The notes beneath the pieces were generated by a model, which was not told the origin of the DNA, did no database searches, and saw nothing but the letters and a program-made list of their open reading frames with translations. From an uncultured Alphaproteobacteria bacterium (GTDB taxonomy: Bacteria > Pseudomonadota > Alphaproteobacteria > Rhodobacterales > Rhodobacteraceae): a DNA stretch of 51,683 nucleotides. Made by a program: the position numbers and the translations under genes. Numbering within the stretch: position 1 is the first letter of the stretch; each line of letters starts with the position of its first letter. Of this stretch, positions 1 through 9,318 are shown piece after piece. The stretch covers positions 1 to 51,683 of the forward strand of contig CACAMI010000011.1 in NCBI GenBank assembly GCA_902533625.1, read 5' to 3'.

Positions 1-975
1 GTCTCTTATGCTTAGAACCTTAGACAATGCTATTGGTGAGATGAAACCGTTTGATAGGCCGATAAGAAAGAAAGGTGCAAATATACTTAAAATATACTGA
101 GGAAAAATAATGTAGAATAAAAATGACATTAAAGCACCTGCTATACTTGAGAGCATACTGAAGTAAAGTACTCTTTTTTCGGAAAATAAGTTTAAAAGAA
201 TGGGGCTAGTTAAGCTTCCAAGAATAAAGCCTGACGTTATTATGATTAATAGCAATGAGCTTTGAAAAGAGCTTAACCCATATATAATTTCACCAATATA
301 GGGAATAGAAATTAGGATAGTAAAAAAGGTACTTGAAGAAAATCCGCCGATGAAAGAGTAAACCCAAAATCTACTCGAAGACATTAGTTTTTTGTAATTG
401 TTCATTTGATCAGACAGATTTTTGACTAGATATTTATTGGTTTCTCCAAGGCCAAAAAAATTATAAAAAAAGCTAAACATTCCAATTCCAATTATAAAGT
501 AAAATATTGCCTTCCAGCTATATAGCTCAATTAGAAGTCCTCCAATTGCGGGACCTAAAATTGAGGAAATGCCCAAAACTATTGCTATTTGGCTCAGAAT
601 TTTAACAGTATCCTTCTGATCAAATACATCAATCACTATAGCTCTTCCTATGACCATTCCTGATACAGCAGTCGCTTGCAGGATCCTGAAAAGAAAGAAA
701 ATTTCAGTAGAAGGTGAAAAGGCACAACCTATGGAAGCTATGATTAAAATTAACAGGCAAGCTATAAGGACCGGGCGCCTTCCATATTTGTCTGATAAAG
801 GGCCCAATAAAACCTGTAACGAGGCAGATGCCACCATGTATAATGAAACAGAGAGCTGCATGATGGAAAAGTTCGTTTCATAGTGATCTGCTAGTACTGT
901 GATGCTTGGAATAAACATAAAATTTGGAAGCAAAGCTATAAACATTAAAGAGTAAATATTTAGCTTTATCTTCAT
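1..975 (-). CDS. MFS multidrug transporter, Bcr/CflA type (partial, 3' end off window)
   Basis: An inner-membrane secondary transporter of the major facilitator superfamily, probably a proton-driven drug or metabolite exporter. Translating the minus strand from the ATG at 975 gives 325 residues with no stop before the window edge; a full protein would be near 400 residues. The N-terminal half has repeated hydrophobic helices. The MFS motif A lies in the loop after helix 2 (residues 58-69, GPLSDKYGRRPV), the form typical of the Bcr/CflA subfamily, and a second conserved segment GMVIGRAIV follows helix 4. The substrate cannot be told from sequence. It is separated by 227 bases from the ABC transporter operon to its right and is probably transcribed independently. 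The family call is secure; export of drugs specifically is only family-level inference. Confidence 0.85.
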   Translation of the reverse strand, partial: MKIKLNIYSLMFIALLPNFMFIPSITVLADHYETNFSIMQLSVSLYMVASASLQVLLGPLSDKYGRRPVLIACLLILIIASIGCAFSPSTEIFFLFRILQATAVSGMVIGRAIVIDVFDQKDTVKILSQIAIVLGISSILGPAIGGLLIELYSWKAIFYFIIGIGMFSFFYNFFGLGETNKYLVKNLSDQMNNYKKLMSSSRFWVYSFIGGFSSSTFFTILISIPYIGEIIYGLSSFQSSLLLIIITSGFILGSLTSPILLNLFSEKRVLYFSMLSSIAGALMSFLFYIIFPQYILSIFAPFFLIGLSNGFISPIALSKVLSIRD

Positions 976-1202
976 AAGTTACCAATTTTCTTAAGATTTA
1001 TCTAAAATATGAAAATTTTAGATGATAGTAGGATAGCAGATAATATGATCTCTGAAGTGCATTGTAAACTTTGTAATTATTTTTGTTCTGAAACCCTTTA
1101 TTCATATGTGTGTGTCAGAAGAGATTGAGGGGGAAGGCTTGGATTTAAGGGAACTTGGAGAGAAAGCTTACGATCTTTCGTCTTATCAGAATTGTCTTTA
1201 AA

Positions 1203-2834
1203 TTAAGAACTGGTTCCTTCACGTTTCTCAATCACTGTTGTTAACCAATTAGGATCCATTTCAACTATGGATGACAGAAGTAAGTCTGTATAAGGGTGAT
1301 GAGGAGGGGTAAACATTTCAGTTTTTGGTCCTTGTTCAACAACTTTTCCGTTTTGCATGACTACTACTTCGTCTGCAATAGCTCTAACTGTAGCAAGATC
1401 ATGAGTAATAAACATGTAAGTTAGATCAAGCTCATTTTGCAGACGGTCTAGAAGCTTTAAAATTCCTTCCGCTACAAGTTGATCAAGGGCTGAAGTGATT
1501 TCATCGCAAATAATAAAAGAAGGATTGGCTGCAAGAGCTCTGGCAATACCTATACGTTGCTTCTGACCTCCTGACAGTTCAGGAGGTAAGCGATCGCGAT
1601 ATTCGCCAGGATCCATTTCAATAAGTTCTAAAAGCTCATCTACGCGATTATCTAAATCTTTACCTATAAATCCTTCATAAAATTCTGCAGGGCGTCCAAT
1701 TATTTCCTTAACTTTAACCTTTGGGTTAAGGGCCGTATCAGCCATTTGATATATCATTTGGGTTTGACGGAGTTGATCTTTGCTTCTGTCACGAAAATTT
1801 GAAGGTAACTCTTTGCCGTCTAAAAGTATTTTTCCGGTAGAAGGTGGTAATAATCCTGTTATACAGCGAGCCGCCGTTGATTTGCCAGAGCCAGACTCTC
1901 CCACTACCGCCACTGTTGTGCCTTTATAAATGTCAAAAGAAACTGCGTCTAAAACTTTTGGTCCATTTGAGTAAGAAGCGTCAATTGAGTTAATTGAGAG
2001 AAAGGCGTCACTATTCTCAGGACGGGTCTTTTGCTTTCTTTGATGACTTCTTACGGCCCAGAGAGACTTTGTATATTCTTCCTTTGGAGATTTCATCATC
2101 CTTTCTGTTGGAGCTTCTTCTACTTCCTCACCTTTTAATAAAACCTTAATTTTGTCAGCCATTTGAGCCACAACAGCAAGGTCGTGAGTAATATAAATTG
2201 CTGCCGTACCAAATTGATCAACAATGTCCCGAATTGAAGCCAAAACTTCGATTTGAGTTGTTACGTCCAAAGCCGTAGTTGGTTCATCGAATATAATTAA
2301 GTCTGGTCTGCAGGACATTGCCATTGCCGTCATTGCACGTTGCAATTGGCCTCCAGAGACCTGGTGTGGATACCTAAAACCAATCTGGTCAGGATCTGGT
2401 AATTTTAGCCGGTTATACAAATCCACGGCATCACTCTCCGAGTCGCTTTTTGAAAACAAATTATGATGAGTGGGTGCCTCAGTGTGTTGGTCAATGATTT
2501 TATGAGCAGGATTGAAAGAAGCTGCTGCGGACTGCGCTACATACGCTATCTTAGCTCCCCAAAGCTTCCTTTTCTGGCTCTCACTAGCTGTTGTAAGTTC
2601 TGTGCCCATGAAATTAATTGTGCCGCCACTTACTCTAGTTCCGTCTCTTGAAAAACCCATTGAGGCAGCTCCAATAGTTGATTTGCCAGCACCAGATTCT
2701 CCAATTAAGCCAAGAACTTCACCTTTATTTAATTGAAGATTGACGCCTTTCACGATTGGAAGCCACTGCTCGCCCGTAAAGCCATCAATTTTCAGGCCTT
2801 TTATATCTAAAATTATTTCATTTTCTGAGCTCAA
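1203..2834 (-). CDS. Peptide/nickel-type ABC transporter, fused double ATPase (DppD-DppF type)
   Basis: The energy-coupling subunit of the ABC importer encoded directly upstream; it acts on the cytoplasmic face. Two complete nucleotide-binding domains are fused in 543 residues. The first has Walker A GESGAGKST at 45-53, signature VSGGQ at 159-163 and Walker B ending in DEP at 183-185. The second has Walker A GESGSGKST at 312-320, signature LSGGQ at 420-424 and Walker B FIICDE at 440-445. The C-terminal segments after each domain match the oligopeptide/dipeptide ATPase extension. It is the last gene of the binding protein-permease-permease-ATPase operon, starting 4 bases after the second permease. 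The second Walker B reads ICDEITSALD instead of the common DEPTSALD, a mild deviation that keeps the catalytic Glu. Confidence 0.93.
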   Translation of the reverse strand: MSSENEIILDIKGLKIDGFTGEQWLPIVKGVNLQLNKGEVLGLIGESGAGKSTIGAASMGFSRDGTRVSGGTINFMGTELTTASESQKRKLWGAKIAYVAQSAAASFNPAHKIIDQHTEAPTHHNLFSKSDSESDAVDLYNRLKLPDPDQIGFRYPHQVSGGQLQRAMTAMAMSCRPDLIIFDEPTTALDVTTQIEVLASIRDIVDQFGTAAIYITHDLAVVAQMADKIKVLLKGEEVEEAPTERMMKSPKEEYTKSLWAVRSHQRKQKTRPENSDAFLSINSIDASYSNGPKVLDAVSFDIYKGTTVAVVGESGSGKSTAARCITGLLPPSTGKILLDGKELPSNFRDRSKDQLRQTQMIYQMADTALNPKVKVKEIIGRPAEFYEGFIGKDLDNRVDELLELIEMDPGEYRDRLPPELSGGQKQRIGIARALAANPSFIICDEITSALDQLVAEGILKLLDRLQNELDLTYMFITHDLATVRAIADEVVVMQNGKVVEQGPKTEMFTPPHHPYTDLLLSSIVEMDPNWLTTVIEKREGTSS

Positions 2835-2838
2835 GGCA

Positions 2839-3900
2839 TTACTCCTTCAATCCTGAAGATCTAAACAAGACCCAGTCCACCACAAAATTGACGGAAATGG
2901 TAAGCAGTGCAATCGCAGCTGCAGGAATTAGTGGAGTTGAATCTTGGTAGGTTATGAGGGTAGCGTTTTCTCTAACCATTGAGCCCCAGTCTGCGGTCGG
3001 TGGCTGGAGTCCTAGTCCTAGAAAGGAAAGTCCTGCGATTAACAAAAATACAAAACAGAATTCTAAGCCGAATTCAGCCACCAGAGGTGCTGTAACATTT
3101 GGTAAAATTTCTTTCCGTATAAGGTAGCTGTTTTTCTCTCCACGCAATTTTGCAGCTTCAATGTAGTCCATTACTACAATATTGCCCGCCACGGCACGGG
3201 TTAATCTGAATACTCTTGGTGCATAAATTATCCCTACAGCAATTATAAGCACCCACCACTTGGGACCTAGAATTGAAAGTAACAGCAAAGCAAAAATTAG
3301 TGAAGGAATGGACATAATCACGTCTGCAATTCTACCCATGATCTGGTCCAGCCTACCGCCTTGTGTAGCCGCTAATAGGCCTCCTATTGTCCCGACCACA
3401 AAGGCTGCGAGGGTGGCGGCGAGAGCAAGGCCTACAGTATTTCTGGTACCGTAAATAAGCCTGCTAAAAAAATCTCTTCCTATTTGATCTGCACCTAGAA
3501 GCATTTCTTCATTTCGAAAAGCAAATGCATCAGCTATTACTTCAGCTTCCCCATATGGTGCCAGAGCTGGCCCAAAGATGCCTACAAAAGCATAAATCGT
3601 TATCATTAATAAGCCAAAAGCAGCTGTCAAAGGCGCAGTGCTTACCTCTTTGGATAGCTTTTCTGGCAAAACCAAGATCAAAAAGGATCTATAAAGATAT
3701 GAAAGAATGGCGGACACAATTATAACCTCTATCAAAATGCCAAAAAATTGAAGGGTACCTGTCCAACCCAAAAACTTGAGCCATAGAGTCAATAGAATTC
3801 CAATAGAGGATATCCACACAAAATCTCTTTTTTTCGAGACTAATGCGTACCCAAAAAAGCCTACTAGGGAAAGTGCTAAAACTATTTCATGAATTGACAA
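2839..3900 (-). CDS. ABC transporter permease, DppC/OppC type, with extra N-terminal membrane segments
   Basis: One of two inner-membrane channel subunits of the peptide-type importer. The core from about residue 90 is a standard DppC permease, including the conserved LLGADQIGRDFFSRLIYGTR segment and the EAA loop around EAAKLRGEKN. I chose the TTG at 3900 (353 residues): a GAGG that overlaps the stop of the upstream permease lies 8 bases before it. The frame stays open to an earlier TTG at 3945 (368 residues), but that one has no visible ribosome binding site. Either way about 80 residues with three hydrophobic stretches (roughly 5-21, 27-45 and 50-78) precede the usual first helix, so the protein is longer than the usual 280-310 residues. 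The role of this extension is unknown. Confidence 0.88.
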   Translation of the reverse strand: MSIHEIVLALSLVGFFGYALVSKKRDFVWISSIGILLTLWLKFLGWTGTLQFFGILIEVIIVSAILSYLYRSFLILVLPEKLSKEVSTAPLTAAFGLLMITIYAFVGIFGPALAPYGEAEVIADAFAFRNEEMLLGADQIGRDFFSRLIYGTRNTVGLALAATLAAFVVGTIGGLLAATQGGRLDQIMGRIADVIMSIPSLIFALLLLSILGPKWWVLIIAVGIIYAPRVFRLTRAVAGNIVVMDYIEAAKLRGEKNSYLIRKEILPNVTAPLVAEFGLEFCFVFLLIAGLSFLGLGLQPPTADWGSMVRENATLITYQDSTPLIPAAAIALLTISVNFVVDWVLFRSSGLKE

Positions 3901-3910
3901 AGTGGCTACC

Positions 3911-4903
3911 TCATTTTGGATGACGCAGTCTAGGATTTGTAACAATCGCTACAACGTCGGCTATTAAATTCAAAAGTATAAAAGTAGTTGCAAAAATTAG
4001 ACAGCATGCCTGAACAACTGGAAAGTCCCTTAGTGTCACCGCATCAACCAAAATTTGACCAATTCCAGGGTAAACAAAGACAATTTCCACGAGAACCACT
4101 CCTGTAATTAGGTAGGCTAGATTTAAGGCTACAACGTTAATGATTGGAGCCCAAGCGTTTGGTAAGGCGTGTCTGACAATTACTTTCCAGGGCGGTATTC
4201 CTTTCATTTGCGCCATTTCTATATAGGGAGACGCTAAAAGATTTATTATCGCTGCCCGTGTCATTCTCATCATGTGTGCAATGCAGACGAGAACTAGTGT
4301 CAGGGCAGGTAGAAATGTTCGCTCCAAAGATTCAAAGAATGTCATATCATCTTTTATTGTTGATATAGCAGGGAAAAGACCGGTTTTGAGAGCTAGATAA
4401 AGAATTAAAATGTAAGCTAAGAAAAATTCAGGACTGGATATGGAAGTCAATGTTAGAACATTAGCTATGCGGTCGTAAACGCTATTTCGGAGAAGTGCAA
4501 TTAAAACTCCAAGAGTAATAGCTATTGGCACAGCAATGACTGCAGCATATGTAGCTAAAAATAAGGTGTTCATAAACCTTTCACTAATTATTGAAATTAC
4601 ACTCACATTTGCCATGTCACTAACACCCTTAGAGGTATGAACTCCTCTTACCATTGAGTTGCCAAAATCACCCTGAACAACTCCTCCAAGCCATTCAAAG
4701 TATCTTACTACAGCAGGTCTATCGAGGCCCATCTGCTCTCGCATAGCTGCCAAAGTTTCTTCAGTTTTTCCCATAGCTAATAGTGAAGTAGCCGTGTCAC
4801 CTGGAAGCAATTCCACCATAAAGAATATTATTACCGAGAGGGCAAGTAAGGTAAGCAGACCATAAAATAGTCTTTTAATTATAAGAAACGCAAGGCCGTC
4901 CAT
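3911..4903 (-). CDS. ABC transporter permease, DppB/OppB type
   Basis: The partner channel subunit of the peptide-type importer. Its 330 residues carry the classic DppB architecture: one N-terminal helix, then the periplasmic LLPGDTA motif followed by a long loop (GLDRPAVVRYFEWLGGVVQG), then five helices. The EAA-type cytoplasmic loop is near residues 215-235 (EMAQMKGIPPWKVIVRHALPN cut short here as EMAQMKGIPPWK). It starts 123 bases after the binding-protein gene, with a terminator-like hairpin in between, and its stop codon overlaps the ribosome binding site of the next permease, suggesting translational coupling. Substrate specificity is set by the binding protein, so the permease alone does not show whether peptides or an osmolyte are carried. 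Confidence 0.92.
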   Translation of the reverse strand: MDGLAFLIIKRLFYGLLTLLALSVIIFFMVELLPGDTATSLLAMGKTEETLAAMREQMGLDRPAVVRYFEWLGGVVQGDFGNSMVRGVHTSKGVSDMANVSVISIISERFMNTLFLATYAAVIAVPIAITLGVLIALLRNSVYDRIANVLTLTSISSPEFFLAYILILYLALKTGLFPAISTIKDDMTFFESLERTFLPALTLVLVCIAHMMRMTRAAIINLLASPYIEMAQMKGIPPWKVIVRHALPNAWAPIINVVALNLAYLITGVVLVEIVFVYPGIGQILVDAVTLRDFPVVQACCLIFATTFILLNLIADVVAIVTNPRLRHPK

Positions 4904-4980
4904 AAATATTTCCTGATTATACTAACTGTCTGTAATTAAAATTAGCAGAACAACATAGGCAATAGTTTCAAGCACTTAGT

Positions 4981-5013
4981 AAAAGCCGCCAGGGAAACAA
5001 CCTGACGGCTTTT
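4981..5013 (-). terminator. Hairpin with U-tract behind the binding-protein gene
   Basis: Read on the minus strand, AAAAGCCGTCAGG pairs with CCTGGCGGCTTTT across a 7-base loop. The one imperfect pair is a G-U wobble on this strand but an A-C mismatch on the other, so it works best as a terminator of minus-strand transcription. It lies 13 bases after the stop of the binding-protein gene and 78 bases before the permease. A partial terminator here is a common way to make far more binding protein than membrane subunits. Confidence 0.8.
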
Positions 5014-5025
5014 ATATGATTTATA

Positions 5026-6621
5026 TTATGAAAACCACCAACGCTGTGATGCTCTTGCGCCGTCCATTTGCCAACTTGGAGCAAGGTCTGGACCGTGCTC
5101 AAGGCCTTTACGGCGAGCGTAAACAAAGTTCGGGAAGAATGGAATGACTGTGCCGCCTTCAGTTCTAGCAATTTCAGCCATTTCTGCATACATTCCGGCT
5201 CTCTTAACGTCGTCTAGCTCAGCCTTTGCTGCGCGAAGTAGAACGTTGAACTCTGGATGCTTCCATCTAGACTCATTCCATGACGCATCATCTTTATATG
5301 CAAGTGAATACATCACGTCAGGAGTAGGTCTTGCGCCCCACTGAACTGCGCACCAAGGTGCGACAAGCCATGTGTCTGAGTAGTATCCGTCACTTGGCAC
5401 TCGGCCCACATTAATGTTAATGCCAGCAGCTTTTGCAGATTCTGCATAGAGTGAGCACATGTCGACAGCTCCAGAGTACACTGAGTCAGCTGTTACAAGA
5501 TCAATAGTAAGACCTTCTGCTCCAGCTTTCTTCAAATGAAATTTTGCTTTGTCTGGATCATACGGTGTTTGAGTAATGCTGTCTGGCCAGTAAGGCATTG
5601 CTGGTGAATGATGGAAGTCATTTCCAATAGTTGCATAACCGTATGCAATCTTATCAATCATTTCCTGGCGATCAATAGAGTACTTTAGTGCCATTCTGAC
5701 GTCATTATTGTCAAAAGGGGCTATGTCCGTAAGCATTGGCATTGTAATCGCTGCAGCAGATGGTACATCGTCAAGTTCAATGTTCGGATCTCTCTTCAAT
5801 AGATCAATCGTCTTCAAATCGAGCTGAGATACAGCATCTACGTCACCAGTAATAAGAGCTGTTTGACGCGCATTTGGATCATTAATGACCTGATAATCTA
5901 GCTCGTCAAAGTAAGCGCCTTCTCCATGCCAACCGTCATGCTTTGTCAATCGGTATCGAACGCCGAAGTCAGCATCTTCTATTTTGTATGGACCAGAACC
6001 CATGCCTGTTTGCCAATTTATAGTTCCATCGGCATTTGCTGGACAGATCGGAATATGATAGTCCGTTAATAGCCATGGCAAATCGGCAGTTCCAGCATTC
6101 AGCTTCATTGTTACTGAGTCGCCGCCATTTACAAGCTCAACAACGCCTGACAAAAGAGCCTTCGCTGCGGATGTGCTTGCTTCACCACGGTGATGGTTCA
6201 TGGAAGCGATAACGTCATTAGCTGTAACTTTAGAGCCATCATGAAAAGTCGCATTACCATTCAGCTTGAAAGTCCACTCTGAAGCATCAGGAGTAGCTGA
6301 CCATTCAGTAGCAATATCTCCACCTAAGGTCCCGTCAGCATTAATCTGAGTCATGTAAGATCTCATAGCATGTGCTAAGAAGATTGTTGAGAAGCTTAGA
6401 TATGTGCCTGGATCAAAGCTATCTGATGAGTTTCCGTCATGTGCGCCCAGCCTAAATGTTCCGCCATGCTTTGGTGAGGCGGCAGCTGTAGTAGTCCACA
6501 AGCCGGTAGCAGCCGAAGCTGTTACGCCAGCTGCTAGTGAGTAATGCATAAAATCTCTTCTCGAGATTCTACCTAACTTCGCTTCTGCAGCTAGTTTGTC
6601 TAATAACATTTTATCTTTCAT
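5026..6621 (-). CDS. Solute-binding protein family 5 of ABC importer, Tat-exported
   Basis: The periplasmic receptor of the adjacent peptide/nickel-type ABC importer; family 5 proteins bind peptides, opines, sugars and other compounds. I start at the ATG at 6621 (531 residues), 10 bases after a GGGAGG; a TTG two codons earlier is too close to that site. Residues 20-24 are SRRDF, followed by a hydrophobic stretch and an Ala-rich cleavage region near 45-50, a textbook Tat signal peptide with no lipobox Cys. The mature protein has the family hallmarks GGTFRLGAHD near the N-terminus and WTFKLNGNATFHDGSKVTANDV around 125-150. It heads the importer operon. Its position beside an eut/doe-like catabolic cluster suggests the substrate feeds that pathway, which is inference. 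Confidence 0.92.
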   Translation of the reverse strand: MKDKMLLDKLAAEAKLGRISRRDFMHYSLAAGVTASAATGLWTTTAAASPKHGGTFRLGAHDGNSSDSFDPGTYLSFSTIFLAHAMRSYMTQINADGTLGGDIATEWSATPDASEWTFKLNGNATFHDGSKVTANDVIASMNHHRGEASTSAAKALLSGVVELVNGGDSVTMKLNAGTADLPWLLTDYHIPICPANADGTINWQTGMGSGPYKIEDADFGVRYRLTKHDGWHGEGAYFDELDYQVINDPNARQTALITGDVDAVSQLDLKTIDLLKRDPNIELDDVPSAAAITMPMLTDIAPFDNNDVRMALKYSIDRQEMIDKIAYGYATIGNDFHHSPAMPYWPDSITQTPYDPDKAKFHLKKAGAEGLTIDLVTADSVYSGAVDMCSLYAESAKAAGININVGRVPSDGYYSDTWLVAPWCAVQWGARPTPDVMYSLAYKDDASWNESRWKHPEFNVLLRAAKAELDDVKRAGMYAEMAEIARTEGGTVIPFFPNFVYARRKGLEHGPDLAPSWQMDGARASQRWWFS

Positions 6622-6750
6622 GGTCAAAAGACCTCCCTTGTTGTTATTCAGTTCAAATTAATTTGCACAACGAAGCCATGCAAAATTCATCAATGATGTC
6701 AGATTCTATTTCTGTTTCAAATGTAGAGAAGAATTGCTCACAACATATAA

Positions 6751-6766
6751 TGCTTTAAAGAAAGCA
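6751..6766. repeat. Short inverted repeat upstream of the binding-protein gene
   Basis: TGCTTTAAAGAAAGCA: a perfect 6-bp inverted repeat around AAAG, 130 bases upstream of the ABC binding-protein start, in the 255-base gap between it and the aminotransferase gene. It could be an operator or an mRNA hairpin. The remainder of this gap is AT-rich with nothing else I can name. Confidence 0.3.
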
Positions 6767-6876
6767 CAATATTAATCTAAAATCCACCCCCTAGAGGTTA
6801 TTTTTTTCAGTTATTTATTTTTTTCAGGAATTAATTTAGAAATTTTTTATTTATAGAAGTTCTGAAATTGCTAAGG

Positions 6877-8247
6877 TTAGCCAAAAACTGCTTTTGTGGC
6901 TTTCTTTGAAGCGTCAACAATTATGTCGGCTTCTGATTTTGAAAGTGATAGGGGGGGTGCAAAACCTAAAATATCCCCTTGAGGCATCGCTCGCCCAATA
7001 ACGCCATTTTTTGCAAGTGCTTCTGAAATTTTTGGTCCAATTTTTTGATCAGGTTTGAAAAACTCCCTGCTACCTTTTTTTGAAACAAACTCCACTGCCG
7101 AAATCATACCTTCACCTCTAATTTCGCCAATATTCGGATGATCTTTTAGAGCTTCGGATAGTTTTTGGTTAAAATAAGATCCAGTTTCCTTGGCATTTTC
7201 AACTAATTCCAATTTATCTATAAGCTCAAGGTTGGCAATTCCAGCGGCGGCGCCTATTGGGTGCGCGGAATATGTCCAGCCATGCCCGAAAGGCCCATTT
7301 TCATCTGTACCCTTACTCAAAACATTCCAAACTTTTTCTGAAACTATTGACCCAGAGAGGGGGGCATAAGCAGATGTGAGTCCTTTGGCTATCGTAATTA
7401 GGTCAGGTTTCATGTTAAAATGATCAGAACCAAACATGGTTCCTAGTCGCCCAAAACCAGTAACAACCTCATCTGCAATCAACAAAATATCGTTTCTTTC
7501 AAGAATAGGCATCATTACATTCCAGTAGTTTTTTGGAGGAGGTACGATCCCCCCAGTTCCTAAAATGGGTTCAGCTATAAATGCAGCGATTGTATCTGCG
7601 CCTTGTTCTTCTATTAGACGCTCTAAACACTGTGCGCAGTAATTCGCAAAATCCTCTTCACCCATATCAAGGTCTTCACGTCGGTAGAAATAAGGAGATT
7701 CAGTGTGCAATATTCTATCGAGCGGCAAGTCAAATTTTTTATGAAATAATTCTAACCCAGTTAGGGAGCCAGTCATTAAACCCGAGCCGTGGTACCCCCT
7801 CTGCCTAGATATTATTTTCTTTTTCTTATTTCTTCCCAAAATATTGTTGTAGTACCAAATTAACTTAATATTCGTTTCATTTGCGTCAGAGCCGCTAAGC
7901 CCAAAATAAACTTTAGACATATTTTCTGGAGCTCGATCAATTACCATTTTAGAGAGTTTAATGGCGACTTCACTTCCATGACCTACGTAAGAATGGTAAT
8001 ATGCCAAGTCATGAGCTTGCTTTGCAATTGCATCGGCGATTTCTGTTCTACCATATCCGACATTGACACAATACAATCCAGCAAAGCCATCAAGAAATTT
8101 GTTACCATCTCTATCCTGAATGTAAGAACCGGAACCTGTGGACATAATTCGGTTCACTGTTTCACCCCGTTCATGTTGTGCAAGGTGGGTAGACGGGTGC
8201 ATAAAATTTTCACGGTCCCATTTATTTAATAAATCATTTTCCAGCAT
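6877..8247 (-). CDS. Class III PLP-dependent aminotransferase (DoeD-like / omega-amino acid transaminase)
   Basis: A cytoplasmic PLP enzyme that moves a terminal amino group, most often with pyruvate or 2-oxoglutarate as acceptor. The 456 residues show the class III signatures: SGSDANET at 118-125 binding the cofactor phosphate, Asp259 in the IADEVVTGFGR motif pairing with the pyridine nitrogen, and the Schiff-base Lys288 in TIAKGL. Length and start (GAAAGGG five bases before the ATG) are normal. It is the last gene of the long minus-strand operon and follows eutC. In known ectoine pathways a class III aminotransferase (DoeD) removes an amino group from 2,4-diaminobutyrate to give aspartate semialdehyde, so this is a good candidate for that step. 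Taurine- or putrescine-type transaminases are alternatives. Confidence 0.85.
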   Translation of the reverse strand: MLENDLLNKWDRENFMHPSTHLAQHERGETVNRIMSTGSGSYIQDRDGNKFLDGFAGLYCVNVGYGRTEIADAIAKQAHDLAYYHSYVGHGSEVAIKLSKMVIDRAPENMSKVYFGLSGSDANETNIKLIWYYNNILGRNKKKKIISRQRGYHGSGLMTGSLTGLELFHKKFDLPLDRILHTESPYFYRREDLDMGEEDFANYCAQCLERLIEEQGADTIAAFIAEPILGTGGIVPPPKNYWNVMMPILERNDILLIADEVVTGFGRLGTMFGSDHFNMKPDLITIAKGLTSAYAPLSGSIVSEKVWNVLSKGTDENGPFGHGWTYSAHPIGAAAGIANLELIDKLELVENAKETGSYFNQKLSEALKDHPNIGEIRGEGMISAVEFVSKKGSREFFKPDQKIGPKISEALAKNGVIGRAMPQGDILGFAPPLSLSKSEADIIVDASKKATKAVFG

Positions 8248-8305
8248 AAAAACCCTTTCAATATAACATCTTATTAGATTAACCTAATGTATTCATTCAA
8301 TCTAG

Positions 8306-9298
8306 TTAACTTTCAAAATCTGAACCACAATCTGATAATTCAGCCTTTTCGCGCGCAAATGTAGCAATTGCTGTGTCTTGTATTCCTGTCCCTGTTAGGT
8401 CTGCTATTGTGATATCATTTTCTGATTTTCGTCCAACCTTTTCCTTTATGATAATAGATCCTAATTCTGGAAACCTTGTGTCTGCAGAAATTAGTCCTTC
8501 AGCAATTGCTGGGCGCAATTCTCCAAGTATTTCAGTTTGAGCCTGATAGTCCGGTATATAGGAGTCGCAACGAGTTAAACAGCTTGCCTCCAGTTCACAT
8601 TTGTCATCCTGATCAGATCCCATTGCAGTTATGTGTTGCCCTGGTCTAAGCCATTCAGACATAACTAGTGCTTTCTTAGATGAGGTTGTAGTTATGATTA
8701 CATCGGAATTTGAAATAGCAGTCTCAGCGTCTGCTTCTGCTATAACTTCAATATTTAACTCATTAGAAAGCTTTTGAGCTAAAAGAGAGGCTTTGTCTTT
8801 GCTTCTCCCCCATATTATTGCTCTGTTGAGAGGACGAACCAAATTTAAAGCCTTAAGTTGCAGTTCTGCCTGATTTCCAGAGCCAATAATGCAAGCACTT
8901 TTAGCATCTTCTCTTGCCAGATGTCTTGCAGCCACTGCACCGGCCGCAGCTGTCCTAACATCCGTTAAATAACCGTTATCGAGCAAAAGGGCTTCTAGCA
9001 TTCCGGTTTTTGCAGAAAAAAGCACCATTAAGCCAGAAGTGCTAGGGAGACCAATTTTTGGATTATCAAAGAAACCAGGGCTCATTTTAATAGCGAAGCT
9101 ATTTATTCCGGGGACATATGCAGTTTTTACATCAACTTCACCGTTAAAATGATGTATTCCCATGGATAATATTGGTGGCATAACAACCTCTCCACCAGCC
9201 AAAGCTGAAAAAGCCTTTTCTATACAGTCAATGGCGTTTAGATCAAGTTTTACCAATTCTCTTAAGTCAGATTCAGTAAGAATTTTTATTTTAGGCAT
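8306..9298 (-). CDS. eutC: EutC, ornithine cyclodeaminase/mu-crystallin family, ectoine utilisation
   Basis: A predicted NAD-dependent enzyme of the ornithine cyclodeaminase family. EutC proteins occur in hydroxyectoine/ectoine gene clusters beside EutA and EutB, where the trio is thought to process hydroxyectoine. The 330 residues match the EutC subtype closely from memory: MPPILSMGIHHFNGEVDVKTA at 40-60 (first part quoted only as MPPILSM), IKMSPGFFDNP at 70-80, LLLDNGYLTDVRTAAAG at 104-120 and the dinucleotide motif GSGNQAE at 139-145. Start ATG at 9298 follows AGGAG with five bases between. It lies 20 bases after the eutB stop and before the aminotransferase gene, the same eutB-eutC pairing seen in known clusters. 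Other family members (alanine dehydrogenase, ketimine reductase) remain possible. Confidence 0.85.
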   Translation of the reverse strand: MPKIKILTESDLRELVKLDLNAIDCIEKAFSALAGGEVVMPPILSMGIHHFNGEVDVKTAYVPGINSFAIKMSPGFFDNPKIGLPSTSGLMVLFSAKTGMLEALLLDNGYLTDVRTAAAGAVAARHLAREDAKSACIIGSGNQAELQLKALNLVRPLNRAIIWGRSKDKASLLAQKLSNELNIEVIAEADAETAISNSDVIITTTSSKKALVMSEWLRPGQHITAMGSDQDDKCELEASCLTRCDSYIPDYQAQTEILGELRPAIAEGLISADTRFPELGSIIIKEKVGRKSENDITIADLTGTGIQDTAIATFAREKAELSDCGSDFES

Positions 9299-9318
9299 TG
9301 GATCTCCTATTCGCGTGT

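Noticed and set aside
650-883. A small plus-strand gene
   Set aside because: It is antisense to the well-conserved MFS transporter frame and has no ribosome binding site or recognisable protein pattern.
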